A stretch of 64,000 nt of DNA from Tolypothrix sp. PCC 7910 (GCF_011769525.1 NZ_CP050440.1:6697501-6761500); one strand, 5' to 3'; positions 27,916 to 36,889 are shown, counted from the stretch's first letter. Notes: a model not told the origin generated them from the sequence alone. Program-made: numbers and translations.

Positions 27916-28878
27916 ATGTCATGGATGGAATTAAGCCTCGACACTACAAATGAGGCGGTTGATTGGGTTTGTACGCTACTTGCTAAAAATAACTATAGTG
28001 ATGAAATTCGGATTACAAAATATAGTGAACAAAGTTTAGCTGAATCAGTAGCAGATAATGAAAGTCAAACAAACTGGGATTTAAGCATCAACTTGTACTT
28101 ACCTAATGATGTTTATGCAAATAGCCGTAGTACAGAAATTGCCAATTTGCTTTCATCATTAGAACGTACAGGACTTTCTACTGCTCTCCAAATGGCTGTA
28201 GTAGAAGAAAAACCAGTAAAATCAGTGCTAGCAAATCCTCTAATCCGGCGAATTGGGGAAAAATTTGTTGTTCTCTCGGCTGATACACCATATAGTTCAG
28301 AATCAGCAGAGGAAATCACCTTAAGACTTAAACCTAGTTTAGCTTTTGGTAGTGGTTTACATCCTGCAACCATACTCAGCCTGAAACTGTTGGAACGTTA
28401 TATTACCCCAGCCATGAACGTTCTGGATTTAGGCTCTGGTTCTGGTATTTTGAGTGTGGCGATCGCAAAACTGGGGGCAAATGTTTTAGCTTTAGATAAT
28501 GACATTATTGCTGTGGAAGCAACTCAAGATGCTGTATTGCGTAATGCTGTAGAACAGCAAGTTACAGTCAAAGAAGGTAGTCTGGGATGTGGTAGCGAGT
28601 TAGGACATTGGTTAGGTGGAGATTCTATCAACAATGTGCCGACAGTGGAAGCAAAAGCTGAATTTGACCTGATTGTGGCAAATATCCCAGCGAGGATGCA
28701 TATTGCTTTGGCTACTGATTATCAACAAGCGCTGCGTTCATCAGGATTAGTCATATTAGCTGGTTTTACCAGCGATTATGAGGAAGATTTGGCTGTAGCA
28801 TTCACAAATGCAGGATTTGAATATGTAGATTGTGAACGCCAAGATGAATGGCTGGCTTTGGCTTATCAGTTGAAATAA
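27916..28878 (+). CDS. prmA: PrmA-like class I methyltransferase (ribosomal protein L11 methyltransferase family)
   Basis: PrmA trimethylates ribosomal protein L11. The protein opens with MSWMELSLDTTNEAVDWVCT, similar to the N-terminal L11-binding domain of PrmA, and has the family motif LKPSLAFGSGLHPATILSL (AFGTGxHxTT in most members). The SAM site follows as VLDLGSGSGILSVAIAKLG and LALDND, and the catalytic-region motif reads LIVANIPARMHIAL, where canonical PrmA has NIL. These departures mean it could be a paralogue with another protein target. ATG 27916 follows a good GGAAGG ribosome site, whereas the open frame upstream does not. The 320-residue length is in range. Confidence 0.8.
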   Translation: MSWMELSLDTTNEAVDWVCTLLAKNNYSDEIRITKYSEQSLAESVADNESQTNWDLSINLYLPNDVYANSRSTEIANLLSSLERTGLSTALQMAVVEEKPVKSVLANPLIRRIGEKFVVLSADTPYSSESAEEITLRLKPSLAFGSGLHPATILSLKLLERYITPAMNVLDLGSGSGILSVAIAKLGANVLALDNDIIAVEATQDAVLRNAVEQQVTVKEGSLGCGSELGHWLGGDSINNVPTVEAKAEFDLIVANIPARMHIALATDYQQALRSSGLVILAGFTSDYEEDLAVAFTNAGFEYVDCERQDEWLALAYQLK

Positions 28879-28907
28879 ATTCGTAGCTAGTCGCAAAGCA
28901 ATTAAAA

Positions 28908-28935
28908 GGTGCGTTGCGCTGCGCGACAACGCACC
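28908..28935. terminator. Hairpin between convergent genes (GGTGCGTTG repeat type)
   Basis: GGTGCGTTG and CAACGCACC form a perfect 9-bp stem around CGCTGCGCGA. This GTGCGTT/AACGCAC hairpin is a common dispersed element of cyanobacterial intergenic regions and may end both converging transcripts. No T-run follows. Confidence 0.5.
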
Positions 28936-28950
28936 CTACGTTTACTACGT

Positions 28951-29889
28951 TTACAAACTAGCGACGGCTTCACCAGCTAGCTTGGATATATAAGGTAAAA
29001 TTGCTCTACTTCTGGCGTTGGCTTTGCCTTCAGTGAATACTACTAATAGATAGGGATGGCGTTCAGGAATTTCGATATATGCTGCATCATGGCGGACTTG
29101 GCTTGTCCAGCCGGCTTTTGACCAAAGTTGAGCATCTTGGGGAAGTCCACCGCCTAAAAAGCCTGTAACTTGGTCTTCATCGACATCGGTAGGTAAATCT
29201 TCGGGTTTGAGGCTGCGTTTTAATAAAGCCATCATTGCTTGCGATCGCACGCTGGAAACTGTAACCCCACCAACGATACTATGTAATAATCGGGCGATCG
29301 CATTGGTGGTCAGCATATTGCGATTTTCTAGCATTTCTCCATAAAATGCCCTTTCTCTACCATAAGGGCCATCACCCCAAGTTTTTTGGCAGACGTTAAT
29401 TGTCTCCATTTCTTCCCAACCTAAAGACTGATAGTAGCGATTGACAAAATTACGCTGGGATTTCCAAGTTTCAAAGGGGCCGGGGGGTAATTCGGGGCCG
29501 GAAGTTGTGCCAGTTAAAACATCTACAACTAAGCTGGTAGCATCATTGCTGGAATCAACAATCATATCGCGCATGGCTTTTTCCAAATCCTTGGAAGTTT
29601 GCACCATGCCTTTTTCTAACCATTCTTGCACAGCTACCAAATAAAACAATTTCACCACACTGGCTGGGTAAATGCGCTCTACTCCCCGATATGTAAAACC
29701 ACGTACGCTGTGGTTCCAAAAAGCATCAGGGGTTAAAGCGCCACCAGTATTTACGAGAACTGGGGGATCGTAGACAATCCAAGTCAAAGCAATTTGGTTT
29801 CGCGCTAATGTGGGAAATGCTGCCCAAGTTGCTTCTAAAATACTTAACCCGAGATTTTCGAGTTGCTCGTCTTTTCGGAAGAAAACCAT
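28951..29889 (-). CDS. Class A beta-lactamase-like serine hydrolase
   Basis: The three penicillin-recognising motifs are in order: SxxK as S77-V-V-K80 (IYPASVVKLFYLV), SxN as S113-S-N115 (IVDSSNDATSLVV), and K-x-G as KAG in LWSKAGWTSQVRHDAA (about 258). The fold is that of beta-lactamase class A and related D-Ala-D-Ala hydrolases. There is no signal peptide, so a secreted antibiotic-resistance enzyme is unlikely; a cytoplasmic amide hydrolase in wall metabolism is a reasonable alternative. Its start codon is only 22 bases from that of the divergent NlpC/P60 gene, suggesting a shared promoter region that must extend into a coding sequence. Confidence 0.83.
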   Translation of the reverse strand: MVFFRKDEQLENLGLSILEATWAAFPTLARNQIALTWIVYDPPVLVNTGGALTPDAFWNHSVRGFTYRGVERIYPASVVKLFYLVAVQEWLEKGMVQTSKDLEKAMRDMIVDSSNDATSLVVDVLTGTTSGPELPPGPFETWKSQRNFVNRYYQSLGWEEMETINVCQKTWGDGPYGRERAFYGEMLENRNMLTTNAIARLLHSIVGGVTVSSVRSQAMMALLKRSLKPEDLPTDVDEDQVTGFLGGGLPQDAQLWSKAGWTSQVRHDAAYIEIPERHPYLLVVFTEGKANARSRAILPYISKLAGEAVASL

Positions 29890-29911
29890 ATTTAGTTATT
29901 AACCTTACACA

Positions 29912-30616
29912 ATGGTCATTAATTTAAAATCCCCAATCCAAAATCTCAATGCGGCTGAGTATAATTGTCTGGCTGACCTCAATTTATATGATTCTCCTGA
30001 ATGTACGCGCTTGGCGACTCAAGCCGCAGCTGGGCGACATTTGCGGGTAACATCAAATCATCAAGATGCCGCGGTTGAAGTTTGTTTATGTGAAGATGAC
30101 TATCCAGGGTGGGTATCTCTTAGTGATGTGGGTTTATTACAAACAGCTACTTTACCTTATCGGGCAGCAAAATTAACGGAAGCAGAAATTAAAAAACTGC
30201 TACCAGGAGCGATCGCTTTTACGCACCAAGCCATGCAACAATCAAATTATTACCTTTGGGGTGGTACGGTAGGGCCAAATTATGATTGTTCGGGGTTGAT
30301 GCAAGCGGCTTTTGTATCTGTCGGAATCTGGTTACCGCGTGATGCTTACCAGCAAGAAGCTTTTACCCAACCAATTACGATTGCAGAATTAGCACCCGGA
30401 GATTTAATATTTTTTGGCACTCCCCAAAAAGCAACTCATGTGGGACTTTATTTAGGAGATGGTCGCTATATCCATAGTTCCGGGAAAGACCAAGGACGCA
30501 ATGGTATTGGCATTGACCAACTATCGGAACAGGGAGATGCTGTTAGTCAGTCATATTATCAACAACTGCGCGGTGCTGGCAGAGTTATCAAGAGTTACGA
30601 ACCACAGGGACGCTGA
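29912..30616 (+). CDS. NlpC/P60 gamma-D-Glu-diamino-acid endopeptidase with SH3 domains
   Basis: The 234-residue length and order (N-terminal bacterial SH3-like part, C-terminal NlpC/P60 domain from about 90) match the structurally characterised cytosolic enzymes of Anabaena variabilis and Nostoc punctiforme, which cut L-Ala-gamma-D-Glu-diamino-acid peptides during wall recycling. The catalytic triad is Cys126 (NYDCSGLMQAAF), His176 (KATHVGLYLGD) and His188 (YIHSSG). There is no signal peptide. It starts 22 bases from the divergent beta-lactamase-like gene and ends 14 bases before a glycosyltransferase gene, so an operon with the latter is likely. The last codons lie in a degenerate CCACAGGGACGCTGAGGA repeat. 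Confidence 0.93.
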   Translation: MVINLKSPIQNLNAAEYNCLADLNLYDSPECTRLATQAAAGRHLRVTSNHQDAAVEVCLCEDDYPGWVSLSDVGLLQTATLPYRAAKLTEAEIKKLLPGAIAFTHQAMQQSNYYLWGGTVGPNYDCSGLMQAAFVSVGIWLPRDAYQQEAFTQPITIAELAPGDLIFFGTPQKATHVGLYLGDGRYIHSSGKDQGRNGIGIDQLSEQGDAVSQSYYQQLRGAGRVIKSYEPQGR

Positions 30617-30630
30617 GGACAGGGAAAAAT

Positions 30631-31641
30631 ATGAGGACTGGCTGGGTTTCAGAGACAACAGAAGGGGAAAATGGCACAAGCTTGGCGATTGTCCCTGATA
30701 TTTCGGTGGTGGTGCCAGTACGTGATGAAGTGGAAAGTTTGCCATTATTATTAGAGGCGATCGCATCTGCTGTGAGTGAAAGTCAGTTAACCTATGAAAT
30801 TATCTGTGTCGATGATGGTTCAACTGATGGTTCCGCCGAATTACTCAAGCAACAAGCACAAATCCGCAATGATTTAAAAGCAGTAATTCTGCGGCGTAAC
30901 TACGGACAAACTGCGGCGATGGCTGCGGGGTTTAACTATGCTTTGGGTAAGGTGATTGTCACTTTAGATGCTGATTTGCAAAATGACCCAGCTGACATAC
31001 CCATATTATTAGCCAAGTTGGATGAAGGTTACGATTTGGTGAGTGGTTGGCGACATAAACGTCAAGATGCGGCTTTATCGCGGTTACTTCCTTCTAAAAT
31101 TGCCAACTGGCTAATTGGTAGTATTACAGGCGTAAAATTACATGACTATGGCTGTTCTCTTAAAGCTTATCGTGCTGAAGTTTTGGCAGATATGAATCTT
31201 TATGGAGAACTGCATCGCTTTTTACCCGCTTTAGCTTACATTGAAGGCGCAAGAATTACCGAAATTCCTGTCCGTCATCATCCCCGCCGTTTTGGTCAAA
31301 GTAAGTATGGATTATCGCGGACTTTCCGCGTGATGATGGATTTGTTAACAATATCTTTTATGAAAAAGTTCCTAACCAAGCCTATGCATGTTTTTGGTTT
31401 GTTAGGTTTGTTATCAATGGTTTTAGGCTCAATTCTGGGGATTTACTTGACTTTTATTAAATTAGCTTGGGGTGAGATGATTGGGAATCGTCCATTGCTA
31501 ATTTTAGCAGTGCTGTTATTAGTAACAGGGGTGCAATTATTTTCTTTTGGTTTATTAGCAGAATTGTTGATGCGTACCTACCACGAATCTCAAGGTAGAC
31601 CTATATATCGGGTGCGGGAAGTGGTAGCAAAAAATCAGTGA
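30631..31641 (+). CDS. GT2 family glycosyltransferase (DPM1/GtrB-like)
   Basis: The N-terminal GT-A domain has ISVVVPVRDEVESLPLLLEA, the nucleotide-sugar motif ICVDDGSTDGSAELL (about 58-72), the metal motif TLDADLQNDP with Asp113-Asp115, and RFLPALAYIEGARITEIPVRH. Two hydrophobic helices at about 250-277 and 287-315 anchor the C-terminus, as in polyisoprenyl-phosphate glycosyltransferases such as GtrB and Synechocystis Sll0501-like proteins. The likely reaction is transfer of a hexose from UDP- or GDP-sugar to a lipid phosphate carrier. Spacing of 14 bases suggests co-transcription with the NlpC/P60 gene. A copy of its last 32 codons lies 200 bases downstream. Confidence 0.92.
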   Translation: MRTGWVSETTEGENGTSLAIVPDISVVVPVRDEVESLPLLLEAIASAVSESQLTYEIICVDDGSTDGSAELLKQQAQIRNDLKAVILRRNYGQTAAMAAGFNYALGKVIVTLDADLQNDPADIPILLAKLDEGYDLVSGWRHKRQDAALSRLLPSKIANWLIGSITGVKLHDYGCSLKAYRAEVLADMNLYGELHRFLPALAYIEGARITEIPVRHHPRRFGQSKYGLSRTFRVMMDLLTISFMKKFLTKPMHVFGLLGLLSMVLGSILGIYLTFIKLAWGEMIGNRPLLILAVLLLVTGVQLFSFGLLAELLMRTYHESQGRPIYRVREVVAKNQ

Positions 31642-31844
31642 AATCAAAACTGTAAAACTCACTGAATATAAATTTAATCTCGGTCTTGTTTATTTAGCCA
31701 AGCTACTAAAATTGAAATATATGTAGAGGCACCAATGTATTGCATTAAAATCAGCTTTCTTGCTATCAGTTATAAGCGCAAGAATATGTATTAGCGCATT
31801 GCATCACCTTGAAATACGCCATAACACAAGCTACTAGATAAAAG

Positions 31845-31949
31845 TTTTGTTTTGGTATTTTGGCAGAATTGGTGATGCGTACCTACCATGAATCTCAAGG
31901 TAGACCTATATATCGAGTGCGGGAAGTAATAGCAAAAAATGTTAACTAA
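31845..31949 (+). pseudogene. Remnant copy of the GT2 gene 3' end
   Basis: The sequence from about 31845 repeats the end of the preceding gene (31541-31641). Translated from 31851 it reads FGILAELVMRTYHESQGRPI and onward to a TAA at 31947, against FGLLAELLMRTYHESQGRPI in the intact gene. Several differences between the copies are silent or conservative, which suggests the copy was once translated. The rest of the second gene is not present; the 200 bases between the copies show no similarity to it. This is a deleted tandem duplicate or a partial duplication. Confidence 0.85.
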
Positions 31950-31995
31950 CGTAACAATAAGAGAAAAACACATTTAATACTTAACTGCATCTACC

Positions 31996-33228
31996 TTGAA
32001 AGTCTTTGAGATTCTTCAGTCCCAACTACAACGTAACCTGCTGTCTTTATTTGCAGCAGGTTTATTATTCTGGTCTAGCTTGGCTGCTTTATTACCAACG
32101 CTACCACTATACATGGAAGATTTAGGCGCATCTAAGCAACAAATAGGTATTGTGCTTGGTTGTTTTGCTATTGGAATGTTACTATTTCGCTCGGTTTTTG
32201 GGCGTTTAGCAGACCAAAAGGGGCGGAAAATAGTCTTACTAATTGGGATGTTAGTAAATGCGATCGCACCTCTGGGTTATATATTAGTGCAATCTATTCC
32301 CGGGTTAATGGCGGTGCGGGCGTTTCATGGACTAAGTATTGCAGCTTTTACCACAGCTTACTTAGCATTGGTAGCAGATTTAGCACCAGAGAAAAATCGT
32401 GGTGAAATCATGGGCTACATGAGTTTGGTAACTCCCATTGGTGCAGCTATCGGCCCAGCTTTGGGAGGTTATTTACAAGTAGCAAGTGGTTACACGCTGT
32501 TATTTTTGCTATCTACAGGATTAGCTGGGATAGGTTTATTGTGTATTGTTCCGATAGTTAATCCCCCAATCCACAAGCAAAACAAATCTGATAGTAATCA
32601 GGGCAAATTTTGGCGTTTGTTATTTAGCCCCAGAGTGAGAGTTTTAGCCAGCATTATGCTAATGATTGGCTTGGCGTTTGGGGCTTTGCACACCTTTGTA
32701 CCTTTATTTATCAAAGCCGCGCGAGTAGATTTAAACCCAGGCTTATTTTATACAGCTGGCGCACTTGCTAGTTTTAGCGTCCGCTTTTTTACTGGTAAAG
32801 CTAGCGATCGCTATGGTAGAGGTTTATTTATTACTCTCAGTCTGGTTGTGTATGCGATTTCGATGATTTTACTGGCTTTCGCTACCACCGCTAATGTCTT
32901 CTTAATTGCTGGCACTTTAGAGGGTGCTGGTTCTGGTATCCTTATGCCCATGATTTCTACAGTAATTGCCGATCGCTCTCTCCCGCAAGAAAGGGGAAGG
33001 GTATTTTCGCTTTGTATTATGGGGTTAGATTTTGGCATTGCGATCGCTGGCCCAATTTTCGGTTCGCTTGCGGAACAAGTCGGCTATCGCAATATGTTTG
33101 GTTTTTGCGCTGCTTTAGCTATCCTGGCGCTGTTGATTTTCCTTACCCAGGGTAATAGAAACCTTGCTGATTCCTTACGCTTTGCCTTGGGTCGCGGCAA
33201 AGATGCTTATTCCATGAATCAATCTTGA
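31996..33228 (+). CDS. Major facilitator superfamily transporter
   Basis: The 410-residue protein has twelve hydrophobic segments split by a cytoplasmic loop (about 190-205, NPPIHKQNKSDSNQGK). The MFS motif A is seen between helices 2 and 3 as GRLADQKGRKIVLLIG, and its repeat in the second half as GKASDRYGRGLFITL. The layout is that of drug-efflux or sugar-efflux carriers of the DHA type; substrate unknown. Translation most likely starts at TTG 31996 because the next Met (residue 38) falls after helix 1. It follows the GT2 remnant and is closed by a strong hairpin. Confidence 0.86.
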   Translation: MKVFEILQSQLQRNLLSLFAAGLLFWSSLAALLPTLPLYMEDLGASKQQIGIVLGCFAIGMLLFRSVFGRLADQKGRKIVLLIGMLVNAIAPLGYILVQSIPGLMAVRAFHGLSIAAFTTAYLALVADLAPEKNRGEIMGYMSLVTPIGAAIGPALGGYLQVASGYTLLFLLSTGLAGIGLLCIVPIVNPPIHKQNKSDSNQGKFWRLLFSPRVRVLASIMLMIGLAFGALHTFVPLFIKAARVDLNPGLFYTAGALASFSVRFFTGKASDRYGRGLFITLSLVVYAISMILLAFATTANVFLIAGTLEGAGSGILMPMISTVIADRSLPQERGRVFSLCIMGLDFGIAIAGPIFGSLAEQVGYRNMFGFCAALAILALLIFLTQGNRNLADSLRFALGRGKDAYSMNQS

Positions 33229-33234
33229 TATAAA

Positions 33235-33265
33235 AAAGAAGCGCAATCAATGATTGCGCTTCTTT
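33235..33265. terminator. Bidirectional terminator between MFS gene and tRNA
   Basis: AAAGAAGCGCAATCA and TGATTGCGCTTCTTT are a perfect 15-bp inverted repeat with one central base. The minus-strand read is followed by a T-run (TTTTTT), which suits termination of the tRNA transcript; it also lies seven bases after the stop codon of the plus-strand gene. Confidence 0.8.
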
Positions 33266-33272
33266 GTTTCAA

Positions 33273-33346
33273 CGGGCGAGGAGGGATTCGAACCCCCGAC
33301 ACCGTGGTCCGTAGCCACGTGCTCTAGTCCACTGAGCTACACGCCC
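33273..33346 (-). tRNA. tRNA-Arg (anticodon ACG)
   Basis: Read on the minus strand, the 74 bases begin GGGCGTGTAGCTCAGTGG and fold as a cloverleaf. The acceptor stem is GGGCGTG/CTCGCCC with one T-T mismatch, the D arm contains TAGCTCAGTGG, and the T arm is GGGGGTTCGAATCCC. The anticodon stem is CGTGG/CCACG with loop CTACGGA, giving anticodon ACG (wobble A read as inosine), decoding CGU/CGC/CGA. The discriminator is G and CCA is not encoded. Confidence 0.95.
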
Positions 33347-33383
33347 CTGTCAGAAAATTATATTAACACGTTCTGCAAAAATC

Positions 33384-33893
33384 ATGCAAGACAATTTTTC
33401 TCCTAATTTTGCCAACCTTACTCATCTGGATCAACAAGGACAGGCACAAATGGTAGATGTATCTGCGAAAGCGCCTACTGTGCGCCAAGCTGTAGCTGCG
33501 GCCCAAGTGCGAATGCTACCGGAAACTTTTGCCGCCATTCAAACGGGGAACGCTCCCAAAGGCGATGTCCTAGGTACTGCGAGAATAGCGGGAATTATGG
33601 CTGCGAAACAAACAGCTAATTTAATTCCTCTATGTCATCCATTGCCATTGCAGAAAGTCGAAGTCGAAGTCATACCAGATGCTCAACTCCCTGGCTATCA
33701 AATTCAGGCTACCGTCAAAACCAAAGCCGAAACTGGCGTGGAGATGGAAGCTTTAACTGCCGTTTCTGTGGCAGCTTTAACTTTATACGATATGGCAAAA
33801 GCCTTAGAAAAATCGATTCAAATTGAATCAATTCGCTTAATTAGCAAAACTGGCGGAAAATCTGGAGATTATTCTGCCAGAATTAGTGGCTAA
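33384..33893 (+). CDS. moaC: Cyclic pyranopterin monophosphate synthase MoaC
   Basis: MoaC works with MoaA to make cyclic pyranopterin monophosphate, the first intermediate of molybdenum cofactor synthesis. Family motifs are all present: [39 protein letters not shown] and [20 protein letters not shown]. The Lys in the GGKSG loop near the C-terminus is kept. The length of 169 residues is normal. No other moa gene is in the window, and the gene seems to be transcribed alone. Confidence 0.97.
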   Translation: MQDNFSPNFANLTHLDQQGQAQMVDVSAKAPTVRQAVAAAQVRMLPETFAAIQTGNAPKGDVLGTARIAGIMAAKQTANLIPLCHPLPLQKVEVEVIPDAQLPGYQIQATVKTKAETGVEMEALTAVSVAALTLYDMAKALEKSIQIESIRLISKTGGKSGDYSARISG

Positions 33894-34012
33894 GTGCCAA
33901 AAATTTCTGTGGTGGTTTGGGAAAAGGGTAAAGGGGGAAGGGGTAAGGGATAAATTAAAACCTTTCCCCTGGAACCGAAAACTATTGGATTATTGCCCGC
34001 CAGTACTATAAA

Positions 34013-34210
34013 CTACTCCAGTTCGCCTAAAGCTTCGCTGACATCGGTAGGACTTTCAAACTCTTCATCTTCGGGTAATTCTTCCAACATTGACAGCACG
34101 TCTTCATCAGCACCTTGCTCTTGAGCGTGCTCAATTAATTCTTCTATAGTCGCGGGATAGTCAATACCCTTCAAGAATTTTTGTACTGAAATTGGGTTAG
34201 CTTTAGCCAT
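34013..34210 (-). CDS. Small DUF2795 protein
   Basis: This 65-residue acidic protein matches the DUF2795 pattern VQKFLKGIDYPATIEELIEHAQEQGAD with the helical tail DEDVLSMLEELPEDEEFES. The family is small, helical and of unknown function in cyanobacteria and actinobacteria. A good AAGGAAAAT ribosome site precedes the ATG. It is monocistronic. Confidence 0.85.
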   Translation of the reverse strand: MAKANPISVQKFLKGIDYPATIEELIEHAQEQGADEDVLSMLEELPEDEEFESPTDVSEALGELE

Positions 34211-35067
34211 TTTCCTTCATTTCTAAAGTTCATTCCCATACTTACAACCAGAAGCTTTTGCTTCCTCTACCAAAAATAGGAATTAAGTATGTCGGCGAAA
34301 TTAAAGATAACTGGCTGAGGCTGTCATTCTTACAAAGTTCTGATGCCTGCGGCAATCCCTTCGGTGTACGGAGGAAACCTCCGCTCAGACTTTGCGCTTT
34401 GTCCTTAGTAAGGATTTAAAGCTTATTTATGTTTATTAACATAGTTTAGTTTATTTCCGCCGACTTGCTTTTAGCAATTAAAATAGTAATTTAATTGCAT
34501 TACTGAAATGACTTTTTTAGAAGGGGAATAACATACAAGGAAGCAGGATTAAATGTATGTTTAGCTTCGCGGACATCAAATATACATTTATCATTTTTAG
34601 GACACAAGCCATTACGCCCCTAAAATTTATTAATTGTATTAAGTTTTCTAATTACTCTTGGATAGTGATTTAATTCGCTTTATTTAATTTTTTACTGTAG
34701 ATAGTAAAATTCTGTTAAAACTCCTCATTAACAATTGATGATTTGTAATTAAAAACATCAATATTAAGTTAATATGTGATTTAATACACATTGACAAATT
34801 CAAACGAAACATCAATAGTATTATTCATGCTATTTCCTGAAGGGTTTGCTGTACAAAAAGAGAGAATCTCTGCTGTATAAAGCTGGCATCATCAGAGCTA
34901 GCACAATGGAACTACAGAATATTGAATCAAGAATTGAAAATTAAAACCAGCAGAGTTGATTATTAGTAACTGGAAATTTTTGATAAATATCTGCAAACAA
35001 AATTAGAAATCTCAATTGCGAAATTAAAAGACGAAAGCAATATTACACATCACTAAATCCTAAATTT
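34211..35067. promoter_or_regulatory. Long spacer containing a dispersed repeat
   Basis: 857 bases between divergent genes. It contains copy A of a dispersed repeat (34285-34409) and a weak palindromic AAATGTATGTTT / AAATATACATTT pair around 34552-34590. No protein-coding frame was accepted. Confidence 0.5.
34285..34409 (+). repeat. Dispersed repeat, copy A (with 24-base insert)
   Basis: This 125-base segment begins GTCGGCGAAATTAAAG at 34291 and ends GTCCTTAGT. It recurs in inverted orientation at 40160-40259 with almost full identity, except that copy A carries 24 additional bases at 34345-34368 (GCCTGCGGCAATCCCTTCGG and four more). The middle contains the palindrome CGGAGG-AAA-CCTCCG. Confidence 0.88.
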
Positions 35068-36267
35068 ATGCCACATATAGAGAGTGATGCAGTTGAAGCA
35101 GGACGTTTATACAGAACGACTGGTAGAATTGCCTCTAATAAGTTGCGATCGCCAGTTTATCGCGCTTGGGAAAGATCCCACCTGCAAGGAGCTAACCCTC
35201 TGGCTTTGCAAGCAGAACAACTATCGAGTCGAGATACAGAACGTCTGCTACAGCAACATAATTATTTAATTGATGTGGTGCGTCCCTATTTCCGAATGCT
35301 ATCGCAAGCAGCAGGTCAAGAACACCATGCCATCATGTTAGGCGATCGCCAAGCTATTCTATTAGATGTGATTGGAGATGAGCAGACTGTAAACGGGCCA
35401 GAACCTTTTCCGCAACCAGGTTCTCTACTGTCAGAAGCCGTGGCTGGCGCTAATGGTATTGGTACAGCCTTAGCAGAAGAAAATTATGTAGAAATTGTTT
35501 CTGCAGAGCATTTTATCGAAGGATTTCATCCTTTTAGTTGCCAAGGTATACCGCTGCGAAACGACAAACAAGAAATTGTCGGTGTCTTGAGTATTTCTTT
35601 GCGGCGTGCAGATGCGAGAAAACGCCTGACAGAAATATTGCGATGTGCTTCCCATGCTATTGAAGCAGAATTTGCGATCGCAAATTTAGAAAAAGATGTT
35701 CACCGCGTACTAGCTTCGCAACCAGATGAATATGAGCCTTTAGAAGAACTACGCCAGGATCTAATTCAAGTCCATCAAGCCGCACGCTTAAAACTGGAAG
35801 TGATCTCTCGCATGGTGGCTGTTCATCGCTGGGAGTATGCAGCGCAATTACTCAAACAAGCAGAACAATCAATTGAAATCTTTCGCCGTCGCTCTGAGAT
35901 TTGGCGCAATTTGGCATCATTAGAGACTGGTAGCGTGCAATCTCTATCACTCATCGAGAGTCTCAATGATGTGATTGATATTTTATCTACAGAAGTTGCT
36001 ATTCGTAAAGTTGAAGTCGTGACTAATTGGCAAGAGGTAATTACAGTTCTTGCCGATCCTCAAACTCTGTTACGTAATATATTGCGTTGTTTTCTGCAAG
36101 CTTTTGAGCGTGCTGGTCAAAACGGGAGAGTAGAAGTATCAGTTAACAAGGTGCAAAATTCTCATTTAGCACAAGTAAACTTTATGGCAATTCCAGCAGT
36201 AAATATTGACCAATGCGAATTAACTCCGTATAGTTTTTGCTTATCCGTAGCCAAAACCAAGTTATGA
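35068..36267 (+). CDS. GAF-domain protein with degenerate histidine-kinase C-terminus
   Basis: Residues 20-190 resemble the N-terminal GAF sensor of AcoR-type sigma-54 activators: SPVYRAWERSHLQGANPLAL, HHAIMLGDRQAILLD, GANGIGTALAEENYVEIVSA and HPFSCQGIPLRND. The C-terminal part (about 220-399) has the shape of a dimerisation helix pair and an ATPase domain, but no phospho-acceptor motif is obvious and the N box reads LRNILRCFLQAFE without the key Asn; no glycine-rich box follows. It probably cannot phosphorylate itself and may be a binding or phosphatase partner. Its stop overlaps the start of a response regulator by four bases (ATGA), so they are translationally coupled. Confidence 0.75.
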   Translation: MPHIESDAVEAGRLYRTTGRIASNKLRSPVYRAWERSHLQGANPLALQAEQLSSRDTERLLQQHNYLIDVVRPYFRMLSQAAGQEHHAIMLGDRQAILLDVIGDEQTVNGPEPFPQPGSLLSEAVAGANGIGTALAEENYVEIVSAEHFIEGFHPFSCQGIPLRNDKQEIVGVLSISLRRADARKRLTEILRCASHAIEAEFAIANLEKDVHRVLASQPDEYEPLEELRQDLIQVHQAARLKLEVISRMVAVHRWEYAAQLLKQAEQSIEIFRRRSEIWRNLASLETGSVQSLSLIESLNDVIDILSTEVAIRKVEVVTNWQEVITVLADPQTLLRNILRCFLQAFERAGQNGRVEVSVNKVQNSHLAQVNFMAIPAVNIDQCELTPYSFCLSVAKTKL

Positions 36268-36647
36268 GCCTTCAAATTTTAGCAAAACGCAAATTGGTAA
36301 TTGCAGACGATGACACCGACAGTAGAACCATGCTCGCTTTTTTACTTGAGCAAGAAGGGTGGGAGGTCAGGGAAGCAAAGGATGGTAAAGAAGCCTTAGA
36401 ACAAGTGCTGGCACAACAACCAGATTTATTAATTTTAGATAATAGAATGCCAGAACTTACGGGCGCTGAAGTTTATCAAAATCTCCAGGCTAGAGGAATT
36501 AACTTAGCAGTTGTGTTAGTGACTGCTTACAACCAAGTCGATGAATTAGCTTCATCTTTGGGTATTTCTTATTTTGTCAATAAACCTTATGACATTACAA
36601 AACTGCTCACAACTATAGAATCTGCTTACGAAAATTCGCCATCCTAA
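36264..36647 (+). CDS. Single-domain (CheY-like) response regulator
   Basis: The 127-residue protein is a receiver domain only: acidic pocket IADDDTD (13-19), phospho-acceptor Asp59 in LLILDNRMPELTG, Thr in VVLVTAYN and Lys in YFVNKPYD. It has no output domain, so it acts by protein contact or as a phospho-relay intermediate. Its ATG overlaps the stop of the GAF protein, which is therefore the most likely partner. The start at 36264 is chosen over an upstream in-frame codon because of this overlap and the normal receiver length. Confidence 0.9.
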   Translation: MSLQILAKRKLVIADDDTDSRTMLAFLLEQEGWEVREAKDGKEALEQVLAQQPDLLILDNRMPELTGAEVYQNLQARGINLAVVLVTAYNQVDELASSLGISYFVNKPYDITKLLTTIESAYENSPS

Positions 36648-36889
36648 AAGTAGCGCTAACTCGCAACTTCAACCCCCACGCCTCAAACTAGGATATAAAA
36701 ATATATATTTCTGTGTTCCCTATTTGCTTTTTTCAAGAAAGTCATTAATACCAGGTTTTGCCACAATCAAGATAATACTTCTTTCCTATCTATGCCCAAT
36801 GCCCTATGCCCATTTTCTCACTCTAATAGCAACTGCACCCCGAACACCTTTAGAATAATTAGGTGTGTCAAAATCTGTAACAAATATTT

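Noticed and set aside
30590-30625. CCACAGGGACGCTGAGGA repeat at the end of the NlpC/P60 gene as an inserted element
   Set aside because: It resembles a widespread CCACAGAGACGCAGAGG repeat, but is too degenerate and short here to define ends.
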